Origin: an uncultured Clostridia bacterium
GTDB taxonomy: Bacteria; Bacillota; Clostridia; TANB77; CAG-508
Assembly (NCBI GenBank): GCA_948777935.1
Contig: CAQDYY010000003.1
Span: forward strand, 62,001-126,000
Direction of reading: 5' to 3'
DNA length: 64,000 nt
The position numbers and the translations under genes are program-made. The notes beneath the pieces were generated by a model. It was not told where the DNA came from. It made no database searches and was given only the letters and a program-made list of their open reading frames with translations. This document shows, in pieces, positions 10,604 to 20,163 of this stretch. Position 1 is the first letter of the stretch; each line of letters begins with the position of its first letter.

Positions 10604-11024
10604 AATCTATTTCCTCACAATTTTTGTTTTGTTTTTCTTCTAAATACTTCATATATCCAGTCATTTGTTGTTCAATATCATTTTCATCAAATGTACGAAT
10701 AACAGAAGGATACGGAATATCTACTTTTACATCTTTGGGCGAAGTATAACTTTCTTCTTGAACATCTGTTAATTCTTCTCCCATGCCAGTTATTCTATAT
10801 GAAATGTCATTATAGCCCACATCAAATAGTCGGTGCTGTAAGAAAAAATATCTTTCTGAATCTAATCTATTCCATCCAAGATAAACGAGATCTCCAAATG
10901 TTTTATTTATGTCTGCATTTTTAATTAATTTTTTTAATGATTCATCATTTGTTTTTTCTAACTCTTTATTTATGAGATCTACACCTTCCTGTTTTATAAC
11001 TAATCTAACCTTGTAATCAGTCAT
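10596..11024 (-). CDS. ICE hypothetical protein, about 142 aa
   Basis: Not recognised. It is soluble with a KVRLVIKQEGVDLINKELEKTN start and an acidic C-terminus. The start is placed at the ATG at 11024, eight bases after a strong GGAGGT; an earlier in-frame codon at 11045 precedes that site. It overlaps the primase start by 8 bases. Confidence 0.65.
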   Translation of the reverse strand: MTDYKVRLVIKQEGVDLINKELEKTNDESLKKLIKNADINKTFGDLVYLGWNRLDSERYFFLQHRLFDVGYNDISYRITGMGEELTDVQEESYTSPKDVKVDIPYPSVIRTFDENDIEQQMTGYMKYLEEKQNKNCEEIDYE

Positions 11025-11025
11025 T

Positions 11026-11412
11026 CTAAGCCACCTCCAATTCAATAAATGTTTTAATATGATGTTCTAACCTAGAATCATCTTTATTACTAATAAATAA
11101 TAAAAAAACTTCCTTTTTATCTGGATTAAATATAGTAACAATAATAGTAGTATCTTTCCTTAAAATATTTATCAACTCATATATTTGCTTGGTAGAATAT
11201 TTTTCATTTACATTAAAAGTAAGATATTTAATAATGTTAAATGGTTTAGATATTCTTCTAGCAAGAGTATATACATCCCTATTAATTACTGTATCTTTTT
11301 CTATTTCTTCAAAATAAATATCATCAAATAACAAATAAAAAGAGCCATTTTGTGTTTTATCTAATAGTAAATTTTGTAAATCTTCAAAGTTGTATATAAT
11401 ATTAGTTTGAAT
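11026..11412 (-). CDS. ICE hypothetical protein
   Basis: Not recognised. It is a soluble protein with alternating charged and hydrophobic residues (YNFEDLQNLLLDKTQ...) and no membrane segment. The start is uncertain. AAAGGAGGG is followed by no ATG/GTG/TTG at normal spacing; the best placed codon is an ATT at 11412. The reading frame is open up to a GTG at 11457, but that codon lies inside the terminator hairpin. Confidence 0.55.
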   Translation of the reverse strand: MQTNIIYNFEDLQNLLLDKTQNGSFYLLFDDIYFEEIEKDTVINRDVYTLARRISKPFNIIKYLTFNVNEKYSTKQIYELINILRKDTTIIVTIFNPDKKEVFLLFISNKDDSRLEHHIKTFIELEVA

Positions 11413-11429
11413 ATTAAATCCCTCCTTTA

Positions 11430-11458
11430 TAAAAGAAAAAAGAGTGGGAAATCCCACT
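11430..11458 (-). terminator. Terminator after the adhesin gene
   Basis: The minus strand has GAGTGGGA-TTT-TCCCACTC-like pairing followed by TTTTTTC, just past the adhesin stop codon and directly ahead of the RBS of the next gene. Confidence 0.7.
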
Positions 11459-11462
11459 CAAT

Positions 11463-14400
11463 TTAATTATTTTTTTTGCTTTTTCTTTTTAAGATGATTA
11501 CACAAGTAGTAATTCCTACTATAGATAATCCCATTAGACTAAATATTAAAGGATAATTCATTTCATTACCTGTTTGAACAGAAGGCATTAATGAATTGTA
11601 GTAGACAAAACTATATACTCCTTCATTTTCTTCTAGTGATTTTCCATCTGCAAAGACACCCTTATCATTAATTTGGATTTCTACCACTTGTTTTGATAGT
11701 TTATATCCTAAAGGTGCTTGAATTTCCTTAATATAGTATGTGCCAAATCTAAGATCTGAAAATAATGCTGTTCCCTCGTATTCGTTAGCACCAGCTTGTT
11801 TAATTAGTTTAGTACATTCTTTATCCTCATAAATTCCAAATACGAATTTATTTGATTTAATGTGTTCTTTAGTTGTTTTGTCTAATTTTTCAACTCTAAC
11901 AGAACGAAGAATAGGCATATCCTTCATAGTAACTTTTTGACCATCTCCAGCTACAAATGTGATTTCTTCTGCTATTTGGTAGCCATAAGGAGCAGTAATT
12001 TCCTTCATAATATATTCTTTTCCTTCAACTAGATAACGAATAGTATGACTTTCTTCTGTAGAAATCCATTCTTCAACTACTTCACCAGTTTCTTTATCTA
12101 TTATTTGAATAGTAGCACCAGGTAATTCTTTAGTTCCTGTTTCATCAAATTTAGAGAAAACCATATCTGTAGGAGTATTTACACAGTAAATTGTTACAAT
12201 ATCACCATTTTCTTTAACAGTTACTTCATAGATGTAATCATTTAAAGTATAGCCATCTACTTGTTTTGCTTCTTGAATATAGTAAGTTCCTAGTTCTAAA
12301 TCTTCAAATATAGCAATACTATCAGCATTTGTTTTGCTTGTTGCAATAACATCTTTCATATCTTTGTTGGCTGAAATATTAAATTCTACATTTTCTAATT
12401 TAACTTCATCATTTAAAATATCTATTTTCTTAATTTGGATAGAACCCCTTGCTAACTCATTATCAACAATTCCTTTTAATCCAATTTGAATAGTATATTC
12501 TGCAATATCTTTTCCATGGTAGCCAACTTCAAAATCGTATTCTTTATCGTTTAGTACATATTGTGAATTTGTTTGTAATTCTTTAATGTAATAAACTCCA
12601 TTTGGTAAATCTGGTACATTTTCTAATTTACCATCTTCTGTAATTCCAGTAGTAGAAATCATTGTTCCATTTTCAATAGCTACATTTCCCATATAGTCAT
12701 AAATATCTTCTCTAGCATAGATTCCAAAAGCTATATCTTTGTAAGCATCTTTATTTACAAATACTTTTTGTTCTTCTAATACTTTTATCATATCTATATT
12801 GAATTTAGGGCGAGTATTTACTAAAGTAGATGATATAACTTGTAATTCATTGCTTTGATTATTTTCTACTTGGAAATAATGTTTATTAGTATCAGCTACA
12901 TATCCGTGAGGAACTTTAGATTCTATATAATAATAAGAACCCACAGGTAGCTTTTTACTTGTAACATTTTCAAAATCACTTTCTAAAGTCTGAACTTTCT
13001 CATCTTTTTTGTAATATGTTGTATTACCAATTTTTATATCTTCATTTGCATAAATAGTGATTTCAGCTCCAAGTAAATTAGATTCATTCCAAACTGGACT
13101 TTCTGTTGAGCCAAATTCTGTTTGACCTGATATAGTTTGATTAAAGATTTCTCCTCGTTTATTAAATTCTAATTCACCATAAACAAGTTCATCTTTCATT
13201 ACAACAGATTGGACTTTACCAGTATCTTGTATAGTAAATTCAACATTTTGTGTAAGTGCGAATCCATAAGGACTAGAGGTTTCTTTTAATACATAAGTTT
13301 TTCCAACTTCCATACCTTTGATTAAGTGAGGTTTAACTGTTCCATCTTCATTTTTACCATCTTGACCTGAAACCCAAGTATCAAAAATTGCAGCTGGATT
13401 ATCTTTTTCATAAACAGTTAAATGAGCCCCTTCGATTTCTTCTGAATTAGTTATATCTTGTTTAGATACTTCTACTTTTATAATTTCATTTTTGAATTCA
13501 TATTCTAAATGAATTGTAGGTATATCTTGACCTTTGTATGTTGCATCAACATTAATTACTTGATTACTAGATGAATAGCCTATTGGTGCTTTAATTTCCT
13601 TAATTTCAAATTTTGTTAAAGGAAAATCAGATGTGAAATGTAACTTTCCTTCTGTATTACTTGTTGCAGTTTCGATTAAATCACCTTTTCTTACAACTAT
13701 ATCACCTTTATAGTTTAATATATCTGACTGTGCATATATACCAAACTCTGCTCCTAAAAGTCCAATATCTTCATCTGCATCTTTTTTAGTAACATTTATA
13801 TCGACTTTTTGTCTTTCATTTATAAAAGAGGCATTATCATAAACAATAGGTGTATTCTGATCTTTATAAACTAAAGAAACATCTTTAACTTCATTGTTTA
13901 TTACCATTCCTTCTGGTGCTTTGACTTCTCTTACAGAATATTCACCTAAAGGCAATTCTTTTGATGTCGCTTTTCCTTGCGAATTTGTAGTAATAGTATC
14001 AACTACAGTACCTTTTTCATAAATTACTGTTCCATCATTAGATGGATCCATTATATTTTTTCTTGCAAATATTTCATATTTTGCATTTGGTAATCCTTTT
14101 TCTTCATAAATGAATTTGCCATCTATAAAATCAGTTAGAACCTCACCACGTTTTTCAATATTTACTTTTCCTTTAACTGGTACATCCTTTTGTTTAACTG
14201 TTATAACTGGTGTTTTTCCATCTTGTAATACTTCATAAGCAGTTTTAGATGTGATTCTAAACTGAATAGGTGTAGAACTAATTAAATATCCTTTTGGACT
14301 CTTTTGTTCTTCTAGTTGGTAATTTCCAACTTCTAATTTATCTCCTGTCATAACTGTTCCTGTTTCATCTGTAGTCCAAGTATCTACATAGTGAGGTAAT

Positions 14401-16673
14401 GGATTCCAATCCCAATATCCAAAATATTTTCCTGTATCTAGGTTTTTGATTTTAAATGTTGCACCTGCAATTTTAACAGTTTTTCCAGTTTCCTCATCCT
14501 TTTTTACTATTGCTAATATAGAATTAAAAGATGTATCATTGAAAACTCTCCAAACTTGTGGCTCTGCTTTATCTTCCGAAATAACTACTTTAAAATCATC
14601 AACTTTATATTTGTCATCTATTGCTTTAGTTTCTCTCACGATATATGTGCCATAAGGTAATCTATCACTAAGAGCATAACCTTTTGAATCAGTTACTAAT
14701 ATAGATGCAGTTTTTCCATCAGCATTTTTAGCTCTAGGAGCAGCCTCCCAAGAACCATATTCATTAATATCTTTTTGTGCTTTTATTGTAAATTCTGCAC
14801 CTTCTAATAATTCTGCCTCACCAGCCTCATCACTAGATATTTTTATAATTTGAAATGGCTGTGAAACTACTCTTTCTTTAACAGTTTGTTTTTTAGTAAC
14901 AATACTTACATTTTGACCTTCATATAATAAATCAAAATTATATATAGTGGTATCTAAGTTATAACCTTTGCTAGGCTTAATTTCTTTAAGATAATATTGA
15001 CCTAAGTATAAATTCTCTAAAGTTGCATTTGCCTCGTCATTTGTTACTAATTCTCCAACTTTTACATCAGTATTATAAATCATACTGTCATCTGCCGGAT
15101 CAAGTATTGGAGTTCTTGCATATACTCCATAAACAGCACCTTTAAGAGTTGCCTCTCCTTGTGGTTGTTTACCTGTTTTGCTATCTTCTTTTGAGATTGT
15201 AACACTACCTTTTACTCTAGTGTTCAGTACAGAAATCTCATATACTTTACCATCTTCAACAACACCAATATTATCACTAACTTCTACTTTTACAGTATAT
15301 TTATTTGGTGCTGTAGATTCTTTTACGTAGTAAGTTCCATAATCTAATAATCCAGATGTAGCAATTCCACTTTCATTAGTGGTTATACTTGCAACTTTTG
15401 TATTATTAGGATTGTAAATATCAAAAACAGTTCCAGCCTTCTTAACTATTTTATTGCTTTCTGCATCTTTTTTAGTTACTTTAATACGACCTTGTTTCCA
15501 GTTATTTGTTGCTTGATATGAAGCTGTTTTACTTGGTTGTACTGTTACACTTCTGATTGTACTATCTAATATTAGATGTTTTGGTACAGCAGTTTCTTGA
15601 ATATATACTGTGCCAGGTCTAATTTTTTCTGCTTTTACTTTTCCATTAGAACCAGTAGTATAAGTTCCAATAGGATCTGACATATCAGAATTATAACTTA
15701 CTTTAAAAGATGTATTTGGTACATAGTTACCTTTATTATCCTTTTTTGCAAGTTCTACTTCACCATATATATTTATTTTTAATGAAAATGCCATTGTTAC
15801 AGGATCATTATAAGACATAGCCATCATTTGATTTTGAACACCAGATTTGAATTCAAAATATATATTTGTGTCTGTTTCTCTTGTTTCCTCTTTTATACAT
15901 CCCCAACTTTTCATTGTAGCATCTGATATTCTATAATTCTCTAATGAACAATTTTCATCTACAGTTATTGTTAAGGTATTTTCACCTTTAGTATGCTGAA
16001 ATCTAATTCCATCTACTGTTTTATCAAGACTATTATACTGACTTAATACATTATTAGAATCTGTAATTGTTTGTGTTTTTCCTGCATCTACAGTAATTGT
16101 AGTTGCATCAAATGAAGGTCTTTTCTCCATATTTGCAATTTGATTATTAATATTATTTTTGAATGAAACAAATTCATTTTGTAATGATGAATCTACAAAT
16201 CTTGCACTAGATTGTCCTAGTGTTTCCCAAACCATTTGTTGAGTAAACACATAATCTTTCTTTAGATTTATCATAGAATCGGCATTTATACCACCATCAA
16301 TTACATAATCTGGATGTTTACTATACCATCCAAAATAGGCTACTTTACAAGCTCTTTTAATTGTTGGATTAGTTGGTACATAGTAATCACCATTACTAAT
16401 TACTCCTGTATCAAAGTCTACACCATGTTCCACACAAAAAACAGTAAATCTTTCATTAGTAGATACATTTATTAATCTTCTTGCTAAGATTCCGTATTCT
16501 GTACCTGCATTATCAGTAGTCCACATAAAGGTTGCAAATTGTCCTCCAACCCAATTTGCATTACCTGATCCAGATAAGGCAAATACAGGTTGAATTGTTC
16601 CAAATAATGTGATGATTAAAAGAATTACTGCAAACATTTTTTTATAAATATTAAAATTTTTTGTTTTAATCAC
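11463..16673 (-). CDS. Giant Cna-B (SpaA-type) surface adhesin with thioester domain
   Basis: A 1736-residue secreted surface protein. It has a signal peptide (FAVILLIITLFGTIQPVFALS), then a thioester-type head: FCVEHG near residue 80 and TQQMVWE near 148 match the Cys/Gln pair that forms the internal bond. About a dozen Cna-B/SpaA repeats follow, each with a KxD/KxE start and a YxxxE end (for example GTYYVKEST, GTYYIKEIQAP), expected to form isopeptide bonds. The end has PSVQTG, a hydrophobic segment and a KRKSKKNN tail: a sorting signal that is not canonical LPXTG. The start is GTG with AGGAGG upstream. A class B sortase lies nearby and is the likely partner. It probably mediates mating-pair or host-surface contact. 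Confidence 0.9.
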   Translation of the reverse strand: MIKTKNFNIYKKMFAVILLIITLFGTIQPVFALSGSGNANWVGGQFATFMWTTDNAGTEYGILARRLINVSTNERFTVFCVEHGVDFDTGVISNGDYYVPTNPTIKRACKVAYFGWYSKHPDYVIDGGINADSMINLKKDYVFTQQMVWETLGQSSARFVDSSLQNEFVSFKNNINNQIANMEKRPSFDATTITVDAGKTQTITDSNNVLSQYNSLDKTVDGIRFQHTKGENTLTITVDENCSLENYRISDATMKSWGCIKEETRETDTNIYFEFKSGVQNQMMAMSYNDPVTMAFSLKINIYGEVELAKKDNKGNYVPNTSFKVSYNSDMSDPIGTYTTGSNGKVKAEKIRPGTVYIQETAVPKHLILDSTIRSVTVQPSKTASYQATNNWKQGRIKVTKKDAESNKIVKKAGTVFDIYNPNNTKVASITTNESGIATSGLLDYGTYYVKESTAPNKYTVKVEVSDNIGVVEDGKVYEISVLNTRVKGSVTISKEDSKTGKQPQGEATLKGAVYGVYARTPILDPADDSMIYNTDVKVGELVTNDEANATLENLYLGQYYLKEIKPSKGYNLDTTIYNFDLLYEGQNVSIVTKKQTVKERVVSQPFQIIKISSDEAGEAELLEGAEFTIKAQKDINEYGSWEAAPRAKNADGKTASILVTDSKGYALSDRLPYGTYIVRETKAIDDKYKVDDFKVVISEDKAEPQVWRVFNDTSFNSILAIVKKDEETGKTVKIAGATFKIKNLDTGKYFGYWDWNPLPHYVDTWTTDETGTVMTGDKLEVGNYQLEEQKSPKGYLISSTPIQFRITSKTAYEVLQDGKTPVITVKQKDVPVKGKVNIEKRGEVLTDFIDGKFIYEEKGLPNAKYEIFARKNIMDPSNDGTVIYEKGTVVDTITTNSQGKATSKELPLGEYSVREVKAPEGMVINNEVKDVSLVYKDQNTPIVYDNASFINERQKVDINVTKKDADEDIGLLGAEFGIYAQSDILNYKGDIVVRKGDLIETATSNTEGKLHFTSDFPLTKFEIKEIKAPIGYSSSNQVINVDATYKGQDIPTIHLEYEFKNEIIKVEVSKQDITNSEEIEGAHLTVYEKDNPAAIFDTWVSGQDGKNEDGTVKPHLIKGMEVGKTYVLKETSSPYGFALTQNVEFTIQDTGKVQSVVMKDELVYGELEFNKRGEIFNQTISGQTEFGSTESPVWNESNLLGAEITIYANEDIKIGNTTYYKKDEKVQTLESDFENVTSKKLPVGSYYYIESKVPHGYVADTNKHYFQVENNQSNELQVISSTLVNTRPKFNIDMIKVLEEQKVFVNKDAYKDIAFGIYAREDIYDYMGNVAIENGTMISTTGITEDGKLENVPDLPNGVYYIKELQTNSQYVLNDKEYDFEVGYHGKDIAEYTIQIGLKGIVDNELARGSIQIKKIDILNDEVKLENVEFNISANKDMKDVIATSKTNADSIAIFEDLELGTYYIQEAKQVDGYTLNDYIYEVTVKENGDIVTIYCVNTPTDMVFSKFDETGTKELPGATIQIIDKETGEVVEEWISTEESHTIRYLVEGKEYIMKEITAPYGYQIAEEITFVAGDGQKVTMKDMPILRSVRVEKLDKTTKEHIKSNKFVFGIYEDKECTKLIKQAGANEYEGTALFSDLRFGTYYIKEIQAPLGYKLSKQVVEIQINDKGVFADGKSLEENEGVYSFVYYNSLMPSVQTGNEMNYPLIFSLMGLSIVGITTCVIILKRKSKKNN

Positions 16674-16689
16674 TTTTTTAATTCCTCCT

Positions 16690-16717
16690 AAAAAAAGAAC
16701 AAGTATATTACTTGCTC
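16690..16717 (-). terminator. Hairpin with T-run directly before the adhesin RBS
   Basis: Minus-strand GAGCAAGTA-ATA-TACTTGTTC followed by seven T's and then AGGAGG of the adhesin gene. It separates the adhesin from the upstream gene and could control its expression by read-through. Confidence 0.6.
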
Positions 16718-16734
16718 TGTATTTCTTATAAAAT

Positions 16735-17298
16735 TTAATGAAAAATTACTCTCATTCCATAGTAAATACCTTCGCTATCTTTCAAAGGTACACATTCACC
16801 AGCATATCCACTAGATTTTAGATATTGTTGTGCTGCTTTTGATACATTATCTATAGTGTAACCATCAGTAAATAAAAAATCTTTGTTGGAAGGTTTATTT
16901 TTTGTTGTTTCATTCTTTTTATTTTCTGATGTAGTAGTTTTACTTGGTTGAGGTTCTTTTTCCTCTTGTTTTTTATCTTCTTGTGAATATTGTTCCTGTG
17001 GTTGCTCTACCACAGTATTTTCACTATTTTGTATATGATTTTCAATTACATTTTCAGAAATTATTTCAGAATTAGTAGTATTGTTTTCTACTATTTCATT
17101 TAAAGGATTGTTATCATTTTCTTGCACATTTATAGTATTGTTTGAGTTTTCGTTAATAGGTATATTTTTAATATAATATTTACTAGAAATAATGGTGCAA
17201 AAGAGAATAAAGAAAATAATTGAAATGAATATGATTATTCTCCTTTTTTTGGTTTCCTTTAAATATGCCTCTAACAACTTTTTATCTTCATCATTCAA
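16735..17298 (-). CDS. Membrane-anchored hypothetical protein, 187 aa
   Basis: One N-terminal membrane helix (IIIFISIIFFILFCTII, residues 20-36) is followed by a long low-complexity linker rich in Asn, Glu, Ser, Thr and Lys. A compact C-terminal domain reads DGYTIDNVSKAAQQYLKSSGYAGE. The layout suggests a small extracellular domain held away from the membrane. The neighbours are an adhesin and sortase, so a role in the surface complex is likely but unproven. It overlaps the next upstream gene by 4 bases. Confidence 0.65.
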   Translation of the reverse strand: MNDEDKKLLEAYLKETKKRRIIIFISIIFFILFCTIISSKYYIKNIPINENSNNTINVQENDNNPLNEIVENNTTNSEIISENVIENHIQNSENTVVEQPQEQYSQEDKKQEEKEPQPSKTTTSENKKNETTKNKPSNKDFLFTDGYTIDNVSKAAQQYLKSSGYAGECVPLKDSEGIYYGMRVIFH

Positions 17299-17495
17299 GT
17301 AGTTTTACCACCCATATTATTTAAGAAATCTTGTGAATTTTTTTCTAATTTTTCGTAATCTTTCTTAAATGAATATAACTTTTTTAATTGCAGATCTAAG
17401 TCATCAATTTCTTTTTGAATTTCTGATTGTTTATCTACTTTTGTTTTTTTCTGTTGCTCTAATTTCTGAATTTTTAATAATATCTTTTTGAGCAT
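17295..17495 (-). CDS. Small coiled-coil protein, 66 aa
   Basis: Almost entirely charged heptads (KIQKLEQQKKTKVDKQSEIQ), predicted to be one coiled coil. GGAGGTG lies just before the ATG. It overlaps the following membrane-anchored gene by 4 bases. Function unknown. Confidence 0.6.
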   Translation of the reverse strand: MLKKILLKIQKLEQQKKTKVDKQSEIQKEIDDLDLQLKKLYSFKKDYEKLEKNSQDFLNNMGGKTT

Positions 17496-17510
17496 AAATC
17501 ACCTCCATAA

Positions 17511-17541
17511 TAAAAAGCCAAGACTTAAATCTTGACTTTGA
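17511..17541 (-). terminator. Hairpin with T-run between two surface-protein genes
   Basis: Minus strand AAGTCAAGA...AGTCTTGGCTTTTTATT, a stem with G-U pairs and a T-run, followed directly by GGAGGTG of the small coiled-coil gene. Confidence 0.5.
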
Positions 17542-17553
17542 AAATAATATCTC

Positions 17554-18285
17554 TTATCTATAATAAAGGTTAATAGTCCACTTATTACAATACATACAAC
17601 TCCAAATTTCATAACCTGTAGGACAGTTTTTATAATAAGTTGCATCTGCATTTGTATCATTTGGATCTGTGCTATTCCACCACTCATCCCAATACTTTAT
17701 TTTTTCTTCATAATATGAAATTGCCTCATTTTTAGAATTAAACCACTTTCCACAATTTCCAACATCCATACCATGATTATTGTTATTTGTGCATCTGGTA
17801 GGTTGAGTTACTTTATTAGTTTCATTAGGTTTATCTACTGGTTTTGATGTAATAGTTTCTTTAGGTTTTGCATTTTCTATATTTGATGGAGAGGTAGTGT
17901 CTTTAGAACTTTCCTCCTTATTAGTTACTATGTTATTTTTTTGAGTATTTTTATTATTAGATGTAGTATTTTTAGTTGTACTATTTGGAGTAGTAGAAAC
18001 TGTACTAATAGTTTCTTCTACTGTTGTTTCATCTTGTTTTTGTATTTCCTCTTTTAGTTTTGTTTCTGATTCCACTTCTGAAATTATAGTGTCAGATTTT
18101 GGTGTTATTTCATTAGATATAGTGTTATCCATAGAACTATCTATTGTGTTTTCATTTGAATCAATTATATCTTCTCTTGCTAAAGGAATAGCCTCATCTT
18201 TTGGATAAACTAAATAACCTATTCCAATACTGCATAATAATAAAATTAATATAATTAAAATTGTTATAAAGACTTTCTTTTTCAT
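17554..18285 (-). CDS. Membrane-anchored protein with Cys-rich C-terminal domain
   Basis: An N-terminal membrane helix (ITILIILILLLCSIGIGYLV), a long Thr/Ser/Asn-rich linker, and a C-terminal domain with four cysteines and many aromatics (NCGKWFNSKNEAISYYEEK, YKNCPTGYEIWSCMYC). The CxxC-like pairs suggest metal or disulfide bonding outside the cell. The start is set at the ATG at 18285, which follows AGAGGTG at good distance; the earlier GTG overlaps that site. It lies directly after the sortase gene. No named family recognised. Confidence 0.65.
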   Translation of the reverse strand: MKKKVFITILIILILLLCSIGIGYLVYPKDEAIPLAREDIIDSNENTIDSSMDNTISNEITPKSDTIISEVESETKLKEEIQKQDETTVEETISTVSTTPNSTTKNTTSNNKNTQKNNIVTNKEESSKDTTSPSNIENAKPKETITSKPVDKPNETNKVTQPTRCTNNNNHGMDVGNCGKWFNSKNEAISYYEEKIKYWDEWWNSTDPNDTNADATYYKNCPTGYEIWSCMYCNKWTINLYYR

Positions 18286-18353
18286 AATTATCACCTCTTA
18301 ACTTAATAATAACGTGATCTTTTGAATTTGTCAGCCCTTTTTCCACAATTTAT

Positions 18354-19082
18354 TTATTCAATGGGGATAATACTAGCGATTATATAATATCGCTGCTCTG
18401 TTGGTGTATGTTTTGCATTTATATATGAACAAGTAGATAACTTTATTATTTTATTTGAAATTTCTACATTTGATACTTTACATTTACTTGCTTTCTGATA
18501 ATACTTTATCCTTTCATTGATGTCTAATTGTTTTATATTACTATTTTCTGTTTCAAATGCTATTGAATATGCACTAAAAACAGTTGCCTCATAGTTGCCA
18601 TTTGAAGTATATATTTTGAAATGTTGATGAGCATATAAAAAATCCTCATTAAGATACTTTCCTAATAAAGAAAACATACTTCCATTCTTCATATTGTGTC
18701 CGTAAATTATAGTTTCAGAATCTTCAAATGGGTTAGTATTTGTTGTAAATATTGAACCACTACTATTATATTTTTTATCGTAAGAATGTTTAAGATAAAA
18801 TAGGTTATTATCTTTTAAAATAGGATAATTAATTTTAGTATCTTCTATCTGAATCCATCCTACAATATCTTGATTAATAGATTTTAGATTATTCCAATCA
18901 ATAGAAGTTGATTGGGTTTCCTCATCTATTTCAATAGTTTCCTCTATTAGATTTTCAATAGCAACATCATTTTCCTTTGCCTTAATGTAATCCTTTAAAA
19001 GTAAATACGAACATGAAAAAAAGACTATGAGAAACACTAGAGTTAGTAGCACTGCTAAAAATTTATGGTATTTCATAGTCAT
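18354..19082 (-). CDS. Class B sortase
   Basis: A transpeptidase that cleaves sorting signals and attaches proteins to the cell wall or to each other. A membrane helix at residues 8-28 is followed by the sortase B fold: WIQIEDTKINYPILK, YLKHSYD, TIIYGHNM with the catalytic His, and LSTCSY with the catalytic Cys near residue 220. The Arg expected after the active Cys is plausible in EQRYYIIA. At 242 residues it is normal for SrtB. The ICE adhesin is the likely substrate. It overlaps the upstream gene by 20 bases. Confidence 0.9.
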   Translation of the reverse strand: MTMKYHKFLAVLLTLVFLIVFFSCSYLLLKDYIKAKENDVAIENLIEETIEIDEETQSTSIDWNNLKSINQDIVGWIQIEDTKINYPILKDNNLFYLKHSYDKKYNSSGSIFTTNTNPFEDSETIIYGHNMKNGSMFSLLGKYLNEDFLYAHQHFKIYTSNGNYEATVFSAYSIAFETENSNIKQLDINERIKYYQKASKCKVSNVEISNKIIKLSTCSYINAKHTPTEQRYYIIASIIPIE

Positions 19083-19377
19083 TTTCCTTTTCCATTTTTA
19101 AATCTTTACTGATTTCATCACGAGTTTCATCTTCCTCTAACCAAACAGATACAGACTGTTCAAATGCTCGACTTGTTAAATATATTTCATAAGAATCTTC
19201 TGTTTCTTCTATAGTATAATCCTTCAAATCAAATTCTTCGTTTTGTTCTTTTATGCTTTCTTTACATTCTTGTAAGTATTTTTCTGCATTTTCTTTATTG
19301 AAAAAAGTGCTTATATTCAATGTATGATCTGCATCATCAATATCATGGCTTTCATAGATAACTCTATAAATCTTCAT
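19063..19377 (-). CDS. ICE hypothetical protein, 104 aa
   Basis: A small, strongly acidic soluble protein (KIYRVIYESHDIDDAD start, WLEEDETRDEISKDL near the end). No family recognised. Its 3' end overlaps the sortase start by 20 bases, so the two are translated together. AAAGGAG precedes the ATG. Confidence 0.65.
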   Translation of the reverse strand: MKIYRVIYESHDIDDADHTLNISTFFNKENAEKYLQECKESIKEQNEEFDLKDYTIEETEDSYEIYLTSRAFEQSVSVWLEEDETRDEISKDLKMEKENDYEIP

Positions 19378-19406
19378 AGAAAACTCCTTTCACTAAAATT
19401 TTCAAT

Positions 19407-20141
19407 TTAACTAGCTTTTTGCTCATAAATAAGATCTTCTTGCATAAATCGTTCCTCTAATTGTTGAATAGTATAATTAGGTTTAAATTTCACTTCACTA
19501 TCCTTCTGCCAATCTAACATCATTTTCCAATATTCTGGATAATCATGTCGCAAAATTCTCAAACTATCTAATCCTTGTTTTACACAGAACCAACATCCTA
19601 GTCTTTTGAATTTATCATAGAGTGGATTATATAATCCTTTCTCCTTAGTATATTGTAAACAATCTTTTTCTGTCATCTGCCAATCATATAATGGAGCTCT
19701 TTCATTTATTGCTAATCTTCCAAATCTTTTAGGTTCATCATAAGCAATACCAATATAACTTATATATTCACCTTGCTTTTTCAAATATTGGTCTAATGTT
19801 TGTACTTTTAATTTACTATTGCACCATGCTCCTAGGTTCCAAGGGAAACCATAAATCTTTCCTTCATATTTTCCTCTTTGCTTTACTGTATAGAATTGTT
19901 TTTCAAAACTTATAGGAGATTCTAATCTTGTAATCTTTTTGCCTATTGTTTTTATTAAATATTTATCTACTTTATCCAAATATTCATACATTTCTGGATA
20001 TTCTGCTCCAATGGTTGGAGTAGCCATTATGTTACAATATACAATTTCATCTATTTGCATATTATTTTCTATCATTTTTAGTAACATTGCCATACTATCT
20101 TTGCCTCCACTAAATGATACTATATGCTTTATATCATTCAC
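19407..20141 (-). CDS. Phage/ICE-type PAPS-reductase-like PP-loop protein
   Basis: An adenosine-nucleotide alpha-hydrolase of the phosphoadenosine phosphosulfate reductase type. The PP-loop SFSGGKDSMAML is at residues 9-20. The C-terminal part has GCWFCVKQGLDSLRILRHDYPEYW, the family's cysteine motif. Proteins of this length (244 residues) are common on phages and ICEs and are not sulfate-assimilation enzymes; a nucleotide or tRNA/DNA modification role is often suspected. The family is clear, the substrate unknown. GGAGGTG precedes the ATG. Confidence 0.8.
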   Translation of the reverse strand: MNDIKHIVSFSGGKDSMAMLLKMIENNMQIDEIVYCNIMATPTIGAEYPEMYEYLDKVDKYLIKTIGKKITRLESPISFEKQFYTVKQRGKYEGKIYGFPWNLGAWCNSKLKVQTLDQYLKKQGEYISYIGIAYDEPKRFGRLAINERAPLYDWQMTEKDCLQYTKEKGLYNPLYDKFKRLGCWFCVKQGLDSLRILRHDYPEYWKMMLDWQKDSEVKFKPNYTIQQLEERFMQEDLIYEQKAS

Positions 20142-20163
20142 CTCCTTTGCTTAAAAAGTTTAA

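Noticed and set aside
17499..17687. Small ORF overlapping the Cys-rich membrane protein gene
   Set aside because: It lies in another frame over the C-terminal coding part of the larger gene and has no good ribosome site.
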